Below, in pieces: positions 10,452 through 21,782 of a stretch of 34,425 nucleotides of DNA. Position 1 is the stretch's first letter; every line of letters starts with the position of its first letter. A program made the translations under genes and the position numbers. The stretch is from Priapulus caudatus. Taxonomy: Eukaryota; Priapulida; Priapulimorpha; Priapulimorphida; Priapulidae. The stretch spans positions 1 to 34,425 of the forward strand of contig NW_014577638.1 of the NCBI RefSeq assembly GCF_000485595.1. The letters run 5' to 3'. The notes beneath the pieces are model-generated. The model ran no database searches and had not been told where the DNA came from. It was given only the letters and a program-made list of their open reading frames with translations.

Positions 10452-13150
10452 TGGTTTTTATTTCACTCGCGAGATTGTCGTGTATTTTGAGCGCAGACGA
10501 AAATTCCGCTTGATTCCGCGTAGTTCATCTTGTAATGCACACCGAATTCTTAGGCCACTTGCCTACCATTTTTGCAACGGTCCACGTTATGCAGGACGTG
10601 AATAAAACAAATTTGTTTATCGTTATCTATATTTATTAACGAATTTGGGTTTTTAATCATTGCTATATTAGTAAACAACTAATTTTGTTTTTACTTCAGT
10701 TCCTGGATCTATGTAGATCGGGGCAAAATTATGATGGGGACGTGGTTTCAGGGTGGGAAGTTAACCATATTTCGATGAAGATTGCGGCAGCTGCGATTTG
10801 AACTTCTTTGACCTTTAACAGCGTTTGCTGTTTGAAAGCTCATACGCGAGACATTTGTCTATTATGGGTGGGTTTGGGACAGATCTATAAGTCGATTTAA
10901 TTTCACATGATGTAAAGTGCGCAACATTTTGTCGTCAAGCGCAAAACAAAAGTGATGTGGAGGATTAAAGGGCGTCTGTTTAATACCAACACATAGGCAG
11001 GTGACTAGATACAGAATAGCACTCAAAACAAATACCAACATGAGCAAAATATTTATGGACAAAAACAACGGAACTCTCCTGCCGTTTCGTTTCGGTTTGA
11101 CTGACAGTTATCATCACGAGCACTATTTTTTCTGTAACTAGTGACAATTTTAACTTGCGCTGCAGCCGCAATTTCACTACGAGGCGTCCGCGTATCAACG
11201 GTGGCCGCCGTGGTCACGGAATGGACAATGTGCAAGCCTATTTCCTGACACCAGGCAGACACCGTTCACGCCTTTCTCATTCGAAAAAGGTTTCAAAGTC
11301 GGGAAATACCAGGTGATATAGCGAAACCGAAATCGCAGCACGAACAGATTCCGCGAACGCCACTCGTGTCGTACTCGCACCCGAGATGTGAGTTATCTGT
11401 TTCAACTGGCTTCGCATCTTCAAGACGCAACAATACCGACCTGTACACCGTTAAACGCACGGGTTTCTTGTTAGCCGTACGTGTGTGTAGTATAAGGCGC
11501 GTGCGTTAGCATGCATTCCCGGATGCAAACAGAGTGGACGATCATTCGACGTCAATAATCCCCGAATTCATACGTCCTAAAACCAATCCATTACACGGAG
11601 CGCATCATCGCGCGGCGCACTCCACCTTCGCGACCCTACAACACTTGCCACGAATGAGTGAGAAGTCGTTCTAATATTCGATGGCCGACCCAAAGTTTCA
11701 CGCACGGCGGCCCGTTACACGTAGTGCAGGATCAGGCGGGGGGGGGGGGCTTAACGGGGGGTACTTCCCACTTTCCAGCAAAAACCAACCCCAGTATCCA
11801 GTTCCCAGTAAATAAAATCCCATTTCGCCGTTGCCAGGATATTGCTAGGGAGCATGTTTCAGGAAATTCAGTAGTTATAGGTTTCCAAGACATAAATATC
11901 TCAAGTCATTTACATACTTTATGTTCTCTGGGCATAATTAAATCAGATAAATACGATACAATAAAAATTTTGAAATAATTAATTAGGCGCAGAAATGTGA
12001 AATCCCGCGAATTGCACAGCAACGTTTTCCCGAGATCCAGACATGTTTTAGGCGTGCTTTCCACGTCCGATTAGACTTTCTGTTCCCGGAATCACTGGAA
12101 AAATTAGTGACATTTCCCAGTTCTAGGTAATTTTAAAACTATGGCCAATCCCGCGTCCTGAATAGCCCGTCCCCCCGCCCTCAGACTCGGATTTAACGCG
12201 CAACGGATAACGCGCCGACGGGCGAAACGGTCAATCGGCGGTTTTCACGTACGCTCATCGAGCGCTTGACTGTGTTTGTGATAGCGGTTCTACTTCCGTT
12301 CGGTCGCATTTGCCGTGTCGTAAAGTCGATCAAAGAACCCAAATACCTGATTGTACGCATGTCGGGCGGGTGCTGGATGTCACGTTCATGATTAACAAAC
12401 AATAGTAATAGCATCTAGGTGAGAACAGGGAAGGGGTCCTGGTTACCTTCTCTCCCGTTACCATCATCGTCTTGTTTAACCACCGTCAAGAAACCAGTAG
12501 CGGCTTCTTCAAACTCTCTTGCTTCTTGACTCTTACGCCTGATTGGGCTGGCCACAGCGGGAGGATGTTCTTATCCTATGGCTGCGCTCGTTTGTTTAAC
12601 CACACTCCTGCACGCGACGGACAGGGGATGCGCCAATAGGACGTACGTGGAACCTAAAGCGTTCGACGGAACGCTGCAGTTTTTATGTTCACCGTTACGT
12701 CTCGCGCATGGACAACTTGACGCGACATCGGCCTTTCCACAGCTTAAGGGACGTTCGTTAGATTACACGTAGACACTAAATCACTCACTGCGAACGATGA
12801 ATAGATATAAGCTTGATGATCGGGACGGTAAATGAATAAAAAATAGATACGTCTTTTCATCCGGTATGTGAACACGATTTAAAACATAGCTTTTGTCATC
12901 GGCTAACTGTTGGGAAATGCCAGCAACTTTTACAAGCTCTCGAATGCCTACCTTACACCATTGCCTTCAGTCACAAGCTTATCAAATCCCAACATACAAC
13001 GCGACACGTCACGGTTAGTACGACTTTCGTATGGAACTCATCACTATGACGGTATGATTTCTTGTGAACAAAACAACCAGCAGTGGGTACACTTGTTATA
13101 AGCGTGCAGAAAGAAAGCCAGTATTTCCATGGCAACACAACCGCTACCGG
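10452..13150. repeat. Segment copy A of a ~2.6 kb duplicated block
   Basis: Aligns collinearly with 18219-20783 (copy B) along its whole length. Shared landmarks include tggtttttatt at the start, gtagatcggggcaaaattatg versus gtagattcggggcaaaattatg, tttcgtttcggtttgactga, and ggcaacacaac at the end. Differences are dominated by one- or two-base indels. It contains the G-run MITE at 11738-12180. The left end abuts a CA-rich tract, just as copy B abuts GA/CA repeats. No convincing coding sequence is visible. Confidence 0.88.
11738..12180. mobile_element. Same G-run/C-run element, copy in A
   Basis: Orthologous to 19360-19780 and at the same relative place, so the insertion preceded the duplication. 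The right flank TCAGACTCG is intact at 12181-12189; the left flank is degraded (gcaggatcaggc). Confidence 0.65.
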
Positions 13151-13242
13151 TCGGCCCCTTATCTGACCTCCTCTCGAGGAAGTGCGCAGCTGACAATTAC
13201 ACAATTGACATCTAATATCGCACCAGTTCTCATTACTGTGTT

Positions 13243-13277
13243 CTCTCTCTCTCTCCTTCCTGCTCTCTCTCTCTCTA

Positions 13278-13325
<48 letters not shown>

Positions 13326-13333
13326 CTCTCTCC

Positions 13334-13372
<39 letters not shown>

Positions 13373-13545
13373 TTCTCTCTCTCTCTCTCTCTCTCTCTCT
13401 GTCCCCCTCTCTCTCTCGAGCGCGCTCTCTCTGTCTGTCTCTCTCTCACACACACACTTTCTCTCGCTCTCTCTCTCTCTCTCTCGCACGTACGCGCGCT
13501 CTCGATCTCTCTGTGCGTGCGCGCGCGTGTGTGTGTGGAGGAGGA
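13243..13545 (+). repeat. CT microsatellite passing into GT and GGA/G-run
   Basis: About 250 bases of CT, then short CA and GT runs, then ggaggagg and a G-run. It follows copy A after about 90 bases. Confidence 0.9.
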
Positions 13546-13852
13546 GGAGGGGGGGGGGGTGCTTGCGTATGCTAAGGTGAATCCATGTGTTGGTCCAGGG
13601 GGTCAGAAACCCAACTAAGTGACTAAAAGTCCAATTCCACAGTATTGTATGTGACAAAAAGTTAAATGAAGTCGGACTGAATAGAAGACAGAAGCTCAGC
13701 TGAAATTGAATAAACTACGCCACTATACTCACTATTTCAAGATATAAAATATACGGCCACAATTAAGTGAATTAATACAGTAATCGTTCAAAAATTCTGT
13801 CGGATACAACCCTAATCCATTCAGCCTTAATTCAATTCAAAGGATATTCAAT

Positions 13853-14640
13853 TCACTTATATTGAAAAACTGTTATTGATAATATTGAAATATACTGAAT
13901 TGCCCCAAGAAGAAGATGAGCTGAATGAGAAGCCCTGGTGATTGTGGTAATTGATCGACTGTATTTGGCACCTCTGGTGGCATGGGCTCCTGCAACTGTA
14001 ATATCGTATGTGATGGCATCGAAAATGGTGTGAAGTATTGTATAAAGCAGCACCTTTTTGGCCAATTATTATCTCTTGTCCCTTGTGATTTTATATAAAT
14101 GATCTCGTAGTCTTACCTAATTTATAAGCGAGTACAAAAAAATATAACATCGTGGCGCCACCTATCGTGAAAAATAAATGATGCGCGCACATTATATAAA
14201 TTGACAGATTACAACTTCAGAAACGTGAAAAATCGTTCCCCTATTTTAGTGCCTAAAAGCCAAATTTCCAAGTATTGTGTGTAGCTAAAAGCCAAATAAT
14301 TTGCTTTGGTTTAACTAGAATAAAGTACTTCCACTTATATATTATAGTAAAATATATAGTCAAAATTCTTAGAAACACAACTGCGTTGTTATGTACTGTA
14401 AGATAGTACGGGATTGCATTAAAAATGTTGTAGATTATCATATATAGTAGCAGCTTTTTGGCCACGCATCTCGTTTCGTTGGTAATCTTACATAAATAAT
14501 TATTGTATCATAATATTTTCTAATCTACATACGTATAAAGGCAAATATGACGTTGTGGCGCCATCTATCGTCACAAATATATTATACGCGTACATTATAT
14601 AAATTAACATATTGACAAATTCAGAAACCAGTTTAACATG
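13853..14640. repeat. Imperfect tandem duplication, offset about 400 bp
   Basis: The block tggcgccacctatcgtga...cattatataaattgaca (about 14152-14207) recurs as tggcgccatctatcgtca...cattatataaattaaca (about 14554-14608). Minus-strand frames starting at 14065 and 14465 both begin MAKK(V/L)LLY and share IFxAIxY, again offset by 400. Those frames then diverge, so I read them as repeat by-products rather than genes. Confidence 0.7.
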
Positions 14641-14786
14641 GAAAATCAGGAAGTTGTTCACTTTATTATGAGGTGACCTATCATCCTGAACTTCCCCATA
14701 CTGCACACGTGTGTACACCGCAACTACACACATAAATTTGGAGCTGGCACGACTCAGTCCATGTAATATAGCCTTACTCTTCTTAC

Positions 14787-14919
14787 CTTGTACATCATGA
14801 AGTTTGCAGTAAGGTTCACGCGCGTATCTCTGGTGTTGTTGTAATTGCTCCTTCAATTCTAGCTTCCTGATTTTCATAAATACTCTACTATCATAATAGA
14901 CTGGACCACGTAAAAACAT
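14787..14919 (-). CDS. Possible coding exon, unrecognised
   Basis: Minus-strand frame from ATG at 14919-14917 to a good donor (CAAG/GTAAGA) at 14787; 44 codons plus one base. The peptide is hydrophilic and coding-like, with Lys/Glu/Gln-rich helix character (KIRKLELKEQLQQHQRY) and then REPYCKLHDVQ. The frame stays open past the donor to 14500. I recognise no family and found no partner exons, so it may be chance. It lies downstream of ERH on the same strand. Confidence 0.25.
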
Positions 14920-17142
14920 TGCAAGCTAGATTGATTGCTTGAAAATATAGTCAACTTGAAAGCAAAGGTCACTCAAGAGAAACCATACCCTGTCCTTCAC
15001 AGACAGGTGTCCGGCTTAGAGAGGTTGCTTTACTGTATAACTGCCACTCAAGGGTTCAACTGTCATTTATAGATCGGCGACCTTTCTATAAGTATCTGTT
15101 AACACAGGATTGACTGTACATATGTGTAATAATAAACACATTGAAGACTCACATTACACGTCATTGAAATCAAATAGCAAGCCTTTACAACTTTCTACAC
15201 AAAATTTTAAAATTGAGGTTTCAAAACAGAATTTGATTACCCCTTCCACAAAACTTGCGTTTTGTAATACTACTTTCAATTAAAAAAAACCGAGTTTCAT
15301 GTCTCACATACGTTTGTAAAAGTGAAGCAATCATGAGATGACAACATAATTGTTTGAAAACAATAAGTAAAATATTTAATTAGTTATGTCTGTAATAATG
15401 ACCATACAAAGAAACATGAATGCAAGTGGTATAGAATAATGATAAAACACGTTTATTGAAACCCAACTGCAAGAAATTGCATTTGCATTTTGGTATGTTC
15501 AGCCACAGACACATCCATATTTCCTATTTGCATATTCACACAATTTTTTCCCAAAAACTCTTGGTTCACGTGTAGGTGTCAAGTATACAACATAAGATAT
15601 AGCGTAAAGAAGAATGCACTTAAATATTGACGATCTAATAGCGTTACTCTAGTTTCCAGCATTAACTAGTTTTAGAGTTTATTGGTTTGCTTTTCTAAAC
15701 AAGTAGTTAATATGCCAATAATGTTGTTATAGCACAAGGTAGCACAAGGTTTCATAAATATATCAAGCCGCCAACTTCAAGAGATACCCATCAGCATGTT
15801 TCAACTTGTTTCCATTTATTTCTAATTATCTACAATTAACTAAACATCTTCATAGCCACTATTAAATTATAAAAAACTGACAGGTAGAACAATTCAAACC
15901 GAACATAATGCTGAAAGCTACGCCACTGATCCCCCCGCACACACTACAATGACTGCTCGTTTAGTCAAGTGTTCAGAAAATCATCAAAATAAAACACAAT
16001 CACTACTCAATACAATAAAACATATTGGCACACTTACATTACCAAATTTTCCCTCAAAAGTATGTTCGAGGTACAGTTTTCCGTGCAACAAATGACCCAG
16101 GATAATGAACCTACTACGTGGTGAAATTAAATACACTCAACAATACAACAATCTTCCAAGCAAAACATTTCGAGTATGCAGTGTCGCAAATGCTCACTGA
16201 AAAACTGGTGACAAATTCGCAACCACAAGAAAAAATGGGAAAAAGTTTACCTGCAGTGGCAGTAGATTAATAGATAGCTAATGCAAAACCGTGCTAAAAT
16301 TTTATTCCAACTTATACAAGTGCAAGACCTATGCAAGACACCAACATATATTTGATACGAGCAAGAAGTAACCTATAGTTCCACCTACCTGACATGTACT
16401 TGGTCAAATGTCTAATACACCAGGGGAAAAATCTTATCCAAATATTGCATCAGAACGAGAACATTGTCGTAACTGTTCCTCACCCGTCAAGTTTAACATT
16501 GCTTTGGACCAGAATTTCGTAAAGTGGGTATGTCGCCCCCCTCGAGCTGTGGGGTTAACCAAGGAGGTGGTAGGCGTAAGCATATAAAAGGTACAGCAGG
16601 GGTCACAGGGTATAAGCTTATGGAGCCAAGGGGGCAGTGGACTAAAACAGTAAAAGGTTGGGAATTTCTGCTTTATACGCTTGCTTGGCATCTGCAAAAA
16701 TCATACAGCCACCACTAACGAGGTGCGCGTTCCCCAGCTACCACGAAACATATGACCATCTGAAACGCGTCGAAACAACAAAAATATGTCACCCTAAAAA
16801 AGGTGTCCGTGCAAGTGGAGCCTGTGTGTTATAAAATTATCTGTAAGAAATTATCTGTATAAAATTATTGTGAAGAACGAAAGTTTTCTATGTTCCATTC
16901 TTCGCATCTCTCCCAGTTACGATGAATCGTTAAAGAAAAAGCTAGGGCCTTGGAAAGTGCAGCAATTTGGATGTTTCTGTGACGAGGGTTCCGTTGCAGT
17001 ATCATCTAGCGCATTGAATCGCAAGTATTGCAATCCCACACAACGTACACACTGTACACAACTCCATGGCAGCCAAAAACTGTACAAACACGGAAGGAAT
17101 GATCGTCGGACCAAGACGGTTGTCATCGCTGCTTCCTCACAC
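14920..17142. other. AT-rich sequence downstream of ERH
   Basis: Must include the ERH 3' UTR at its right end. A donor-like CAG/GTAAAC on the minus strand near 16252 hints at another exon, but no coding frame supports it. Otherwise nothing recognised. Confidence 0.5.
16595..16672 (-). mobile_element. Possible hAT-like terminal remnant
   Basis: On the minus strand, attcccaaccttttactg and ccactgcccccttggctcc resemble the well-known ends of hAT elements (cagtggttcccaacctttt-type). No duplication or second end was found. Confidence 0.25.
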
Positions 17143-17245
17143 TCACTTCACCCCTACACCTGCCTGCTTTCTCAGCAAAACGTATATCTTCTCTTTGATC
17201 CAATCCCTGTTGTATGGCGCATATGTGTTTGTGCTCTTCTGGAAC
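17143..17245 (-). CDS. ERH: ERH exon 4 (residues 71-104) and stop
   Basis: 103 nt on the minus strand after acceptor TTTACAG. It encodes [20 protein letters not shown], the strongly conserved C-terminal part. The tail AGVGVK differs from the human QAGK-type end but gives the same total length. I see no confident AATAAA in the first 300 bases downstream. Confidence 0.95.
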
Positions 17246-18034
17246 CTGTAAAGATTGCATACAGGGTTATGGCTCTCCTACAATGACAACAATGAAGAGA
17301 GGGAACATCTACAGCATTTAGCACTGTCAATTCAATGTCTATGGCTCAGACAAACTTCATATAAGGGTGATTATGACATATCTTAAAATTGCAGAACTTT
17401 AAAAATAACTTTTTCGATATAGATGCTAAGAGGAGAGACTTAAGTACTTTTGATATAACTATATGACTGACTATACTTTGGAGGGACAAATACCTCTGCA
17501 GCAAATACTCACACAAGGCAGCTGATGTCAGACAGTTGATCTAAAAAGTCAAATAACTGACTTATGTCGTATGTGATGCTCGGGGAATTGGGATTCAAAC
17601 GCTTCAAGTGCTCTTCATACATCTTGCAGATTCCTATAATGAAAATCTCATCAGTTGCCACATCTAAATTGCAACTGAATGCCAACCCAAAAACTAGCTA
17701 AAACCCAGAACCAAAAATTTGCAACCATGACATTTCTACCAAGGCAGCAACTTATGTGAGTTATTGCCTATCCACTTTTCCTATCATCCAATTTTCAGGG
17801 GCAGCCCACAAAGGGTGGCAAAGGGGGGTAACCCCGACACTTACTGTTGGTGCTGTAGTGATATTTGAGACCTGTGGTACGGGTCTGCTATGATCCATAC
17901 CATCTAAGTCCTACTAAGTGTCTACGATAATAGTTTGTGCACATACCTTCCATACATTCGTTTACAGACTCGTAGTCAGAATACGTCCTCCCGTCAGGCT
18001 TCTTGTTCGGCTGGATGAGAAGTATCGTATGCGA
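17143..18034 (-). CDS. ERH: Enhancer of rudimentary homolog (ERH), coding exons 2-4; Met1 exon not placed with certainty
   Basis: ERH is a small, highly conserved nuclear homodimer acting as an adaptor in RNA processing; known partners include DGCR8 in the animal Microprocessor, SNRPD3 and CIZ1, and Mmi1 in fission yeast. Minus-strand exons: 18034-17947 (residues 2-31), 17633-17513 (31-71) and 17245-17143 (71-104, TGA at 17145-17143). With an upstream Met the protein is 104 aa, the same length as human ERH. Recognisable blocks: [58 protein letters not shown], and [17 protein letters not shown]. Splice sites fit: acceptor TTTCCAG before Ser2, donor GTATGT, acceptor CTATAG, donor GTGAGT, acceptor TTTACAG. 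Exon 2 starts in phase 0 at Ser2, so the ATG sits alone at the end of an upstream exon. The exons are too short to appear as long open frames, hence easy to miss. It is divergent to SLC39A9. Confidence 0.96.
17513..17633 (-). CDS. ERH: ERH exon 3 (residues 31-71)
   Basis: 121 nt on the minus strand, from acceptor CTATAG to donor GTGAGT. It encodes [18 protein letters not shown] and the [15 protein letters not shown] helix and ends two bases into the Val71 codon. Confidence 0.96.
17947..18034 (-). CDS. ERH: ERH exon 2 (residues 2-31)
   Basis: 88 nt on the minus strand, from acceptor TTTCCAG to donor GTATGT. It encodes the first beta strand and [16 protein letters not shown] and ends after the first base of the Gly31 codon. 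Confidence 0.95.
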
Positions 18035-18149
18035 CTGGAAACAGTGTCAAATAACATAAAAAATTAAAATGAAGACGATGTAATCTATACCAGGAATAGA
18101 AATCAACTTTTTATCGAAGGCCGGAGGGAGTATAATGGAATCTGCACTC

Positions 18150-18152
<3 letters not shown>

Positions 18153-18207
<55 letters not shown>
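18153..18207 (+). repeat. Pure GA microsatellite
   Basis: Uninterrupted (GA)27, then a short CA run; separates ERH exon 2 from copy B and lies in the presumed ERH intron 1. Confidence 0.97.
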
Positions 18208-18208
<1 letters not shown>

Positions 18209-18306
18209 CACACACACATGGTTTTTATTCACTCCCGATGTCGTTATTTTACCGCAGACGACAATTCGCTTGTATTCCCGTAATTAATTTTAATGCAAGA
18301 CAATTA

Positions 18307-18330
18307 CCTACCATTGCCCTACCATTTTGT
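18307..18330 (-). other. ERH: Candidate ERH Met1 exon end (ATG directly followed by a donor)
   Basis: ERH exon 2 begins at Ser2, so an upstream ATG must be followed at once by a GT donor. On the minus strand two such places lie about 0.3 kb upstream: ATG at 18325-18323 followed by GTAGGG (context acaaaATG), and ATG at 18314-18312 followed by GTAGGT. The first aligns with the corresponding place in copy A (10566-10572, ATG followed by GTAGGC). The true exon could also lie further upstream or in the N gap, so this is an inference. Confidence 0.35.
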
Positions 18331-19359
18331 AACGTTAACGTTATCAGGACTGAATAAAAACAAATATTGTTATATTATCTATATTATTACGAATTTGTTT
18401 ATTAATCATATTATATTATAAAACAACTAATTTGTTTTTACTCATTCCTGATCTTATGTAGATTCGGGGCAAAATTATGGGAACGATGTTTCATGAAGTT
18501 AACCCAATATTCGCTGAAGATTGCGCAGCTGCGATTGGAACTTCTTTACCTTAACAGCTTTCTTTAAACTTACAGCGAAGACAAATTTGTCTATTATGGG
18601 TGTTGGACAGATCTAATATCGATAATTTCACATGATGTAACGGCGAACATTTGTCGATAAAGAGCAAAACAAAGAGTGAGGATAAAGCGTCTGTTTAATA
18701 CCACAAATAACAGGTACAATACAGTAGCACTCAAAACAAACCAACATGAGCAAATATTATACACAACGGAACTCCTCACTCCCATTTCGTTTCGGTTTGA
18801 CTGATCAGTTCATACAGCAATATTTTTTCTTAAACAATACAATTTTAACTCGCTGCACGCAATTTCACGACGACGTACGTTATAACAACGTGGTCACGAA
18901 TGACAATCGTGCAAGCTCATCCTACCGGCAGAACCAGTCACGCCTTCTAATCAAAAAAAGTTTTAAAATCAGGAACTACCGGGTGATGAAACGACGCAAC
19001 ACAACCAGATCACGCCGCATCGATGTCGTAACTCGAATGAATATATGTAGTTATCTTTTTTCAACTGTTCGATCTTCAACGACGCAATACCGAGGTACAC
19101 CGTAAAATAGCACGTTTCCTGTGCGTAACGTGGTTCGTAATAAGGCGCGTGCTTAGCATGCATTCCCGATGCAAGTGACAATCATCACGTCAATACATCA
19201 CGACAATCATCACGTCTAAACCATCCATACACCGACCGCACATCGCGCGCGCATCCACCTCGCAGACCTTAAAACCACCACGGATAAGTGAAGGGTCGTC
19301 CTAATATTCGATGGCCACCCAAAAACGTACGCACGCGCCCGTTACACGAGTCAGACTCG

Positions 19360-19780
19360 GGGGGGGGGCTAACGGGGGGTACATTCCCACTTTCCCAGCA
19401 AAAAAACACCCCATATCCCAGTTCCCAGTAAAATAAAATCCCAATTCCCCGTTCCCAGGATATGTAGACATGTTTCAGGAAATTCAGTAGTTTAGGTTTT
19501 CAAACACTACATAAATACTAATATTTACATACTATTATTTCTCTGGGCATAATTAATAAATAAATAAGTAAAATAAAAATTTAAATAAATATTAGCGCAG
19601 AAATTGAAATCCCGACGAATTGACACAATTTTCCCAGATCCCAGACAATTTTAGAGGGTCTTTCCCACGTCCCGATAGACTTCTGTTCCCGAATCACGGA
19701 AAAATTATCTGACATTTCCCAGTTCTCAGGTAATTAAAATGGCCAATCCCGCGTCCCGAAAATACCCGTCCCCCCCCCCC
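19360..19780. mobile_element. Non-autonomous DNA transposon with G-run/C-run termini (copy in B)
   Basis: A 421-base insert flanked by TCAGACTCG at 19351-19359 and 19781-19789, a 9-bp target-site duplication. It starts with a run of G followed by ctaacggggggta and ends tacccgtcccccccccccc, giving imperfect inverted ends. The interior is rich in ttcccagttcccag-type motifs. No coding region. An 8-9 bp duplication would fit hAT-like transposition, but the superfamily is not proven. Confidence 0.7.
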
Positions 19781-20218
19781 TCAGACTCGACTTACGAAAC
19801 GGTAACGCGCCGGACGGGCGGAAACGTCATCGGGGTCACGTACGTCATCGAGCGGCTTGACCTTTGTGAGGGTTATACTTCCGTTCGTCGCATTACCGTG
19901 TCGTAAATCATCAAGAACCAAATCACTTGTCGTCGATGCGGTGCCGATGTACGTTCATGATAACAACAAATAGTAGTATCTAGGAGGACAGGACTGGGTC
20001 CTGTTACCTTCTCCCCCGTACCATCCATCGTCTTGCCTAACACACACGTCAAGAAACAGTACCGGCTTCACCTTCAAACTACTCTCTTCTGCTTTCTCAC
20101 TGTGGGCTGGCCACAGAGGGAGGTGTTCTTATCCTACTGCTGCCTCGTTTAGTTTTAACCAGACTCGCTTATAGCGGTTTCACGCACAACACGCTCTCTC
20201 CACGCGACGAGAGGGATG

Positions 20219-20360
20219 CGAACCAATAGGAACGTAGTACCTGACACCTAAAGGTTCGACGGCGAACCAATAGGAACGTACCTGACACCTAAAGGTTCGG
20301 CGGAACAGAATGCATGAACATCCGACCAGTTTTATGTTCACGTACTCGCGCATGCGCACT
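20219..20360. promoter_or_regulatory. Promoter-like cluster: two CCAAT boxes and an NRF-1-type palindrome
   Basis: CCAAT occurs at 20223-20227 and 20267-20271 within a tandemly duplicated ~42-base stretch (gaaccaataggaacgta followed by cctgacacctaaaggttcg). The 10-base palindrome GCGCATGCGC, the NRF-1 core, is at 20348-20357. CCAAT (NF-Y) plus NRF-1 sites are typical of animal housekeeping and divergent promoters, and this cluster lies between the divergent ERH and SLC39A9. Copies A and C carry degraded versions and only one repeat unit. A role is inference. Confidence 0.35.
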
Positions 20361-20783
20361 CGACGCGACACCGGCCTTACCACGTTAACGCGTTCGTTAG
20401 ATACACGTAATACACTAACACATCCACGCGAACGATGAATAGAATAACTATGATCGACGGTAAATGAATAAAAACAATATACGATCTTTCATACCGGGAT
20501 GCGCCACGATAAAAAAACATAGCATGTTGTCATCGGCTAACTGTTGAAAATAGCAGAACCTTTACAGCTCTCGAAAATAGCATACCTTACAAAATTGCCT
20601 TCAGTCGTAAGATTATCAAATCCTAACATACAAACGCGACAGGTCACGGTTAGCTACGACTTTCGTATGAATCACTCACTATACGGTATGATTTCTTTGT
20701 GAACCAACAAACAAGCAAGTGGTACACCTGTTACTAAAGCTGCAGAAAGAAAGCCAGTATCCATGGCAACACAACACTAACAG

Positions 20784-21782
20784 NNNNNNNNNNNNNNNNN
20801 NNNNNNNNNNNNNNNNNNNNNNNNNNNNNNNNNNNNNNNNNNNNNNNNNNNNNNNNNNNNNNNNNNNNNNNNNNNNNNNNNNNNNNNNNNNNNNNNNNNN
20901 NNNNNNNNNNNNNNNNNNNNNNNNNNNNNNNNNNNNNNNNNNNNNNNNNNNNNNNNNNNNNNNNNNNNNNNNNNNNNNNNNNNNNNNNNNNNNNNNNNNN
21001 NNNNNNNNNNNNNNNNNNNNNNNNNNNNNNNNNNNNNNNNNNNNNNNNNNNNNNNNNNNNNNNNNNNNNNNNNNNNNNNNNNNNNNNNNNNNNNNNNNNN
21101 NNNNNNNNNNNNNNNNNNNNNNNNNNNNNNNNNNNNNNNNNNNNNNNNNNNNNNNNNNNNNNNNNNNNNNNNNNNNNNNNNNNNNNNNNNNNNNNNNNNN
21201 NNNNNNNNNNNNNNNNNNNNNNNNNNNNNNNNNNNNNNNNNNNNNNNNNNNNNNNNNNNNNNNNNNNNNNNNNNNNNNNNNNNNNNNNNNNNNNNNNNNN
21301 NNNNNNNNNNNNNNNNNNNNNNNNNNNNNNNNNNNNNNNNNNNNNNNNNNNNNNNNNNNNNNNNNNNNNNNNNNNNNNNNNNNNNNNNNNNNNNNNNNNN
21401 NNNNNNNNNNNNNNNNNNNNNNNNNNNNNNNNNNNNNNNNNNNNNNNNNNNNNNNNNNNNNNNNNNNNNNNNNNNNNNNNNNNNNNNNNNNNNNNNNNNN
21501 NNNNNNNNNNNNNNNNNNNNNNNNNNNNNNNNNNNNNNNNNNNNNNNNNNNNNNNNNNNNNNNNNNNNNNNNNNNNNNNNNNNNNNNNNNNNNNNNNNNN
21601 NNNNNNNNNNNNNNNNNNNNNNNNNNNNNNNNNNNNNNNNNNNNNNNNNNNNNNNNNNNNNNNNNNNNNNNNNNNNNNNNNNNNNNNNNNNNNNNNNNNN
21701 NNNNNNNNNNNNNNNNNNNNNNNNNNNNNNNNNNNNNNNNNNNNNNNNNNNNNNNNNNNNNNNNNNNNNNNNNNNNNNNNNN
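20784..21782. other. N gap (999 bases) between ERH and SLC39A9
   Basis: Run of N directly after segment copy B. It may hide the ERH first exon or part of a shared promoter. Confidence 0.99.

Larger units (their letters stand above)
18219..20783. repeat. Segment copy B of the ~2.6 kb duplicated block, upstream of ERH
   Basis: Second full copy, lying directly 5' of ERH exon 2 and ending at the N gap. It contains the clean version of the G-run MITE (19360-19780), the CCAAT/NRF-1 cluster, and the best candidate for the ERH Met1 exon. It probably represents ERH upstream sequence, so copy A may be a displaced copy or an allelic duplicate retained in assembly. Confidence 0.88.

Noticed and set aside
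9214-10490. Very long open frames (up to ~380 codons) rich in Ser/Leu on the plus strand and Arg/Glu on the minus strand
   Set aside because: They are translations of CT/GA and GT/CA simple repeats and cross an N gap; no protein-like composition.
16870-17286. 138-codon plus-strand open frame
   Set aside because: It is antisense to the last ERH exon and its 3' UTR, and it has no family resemblance.
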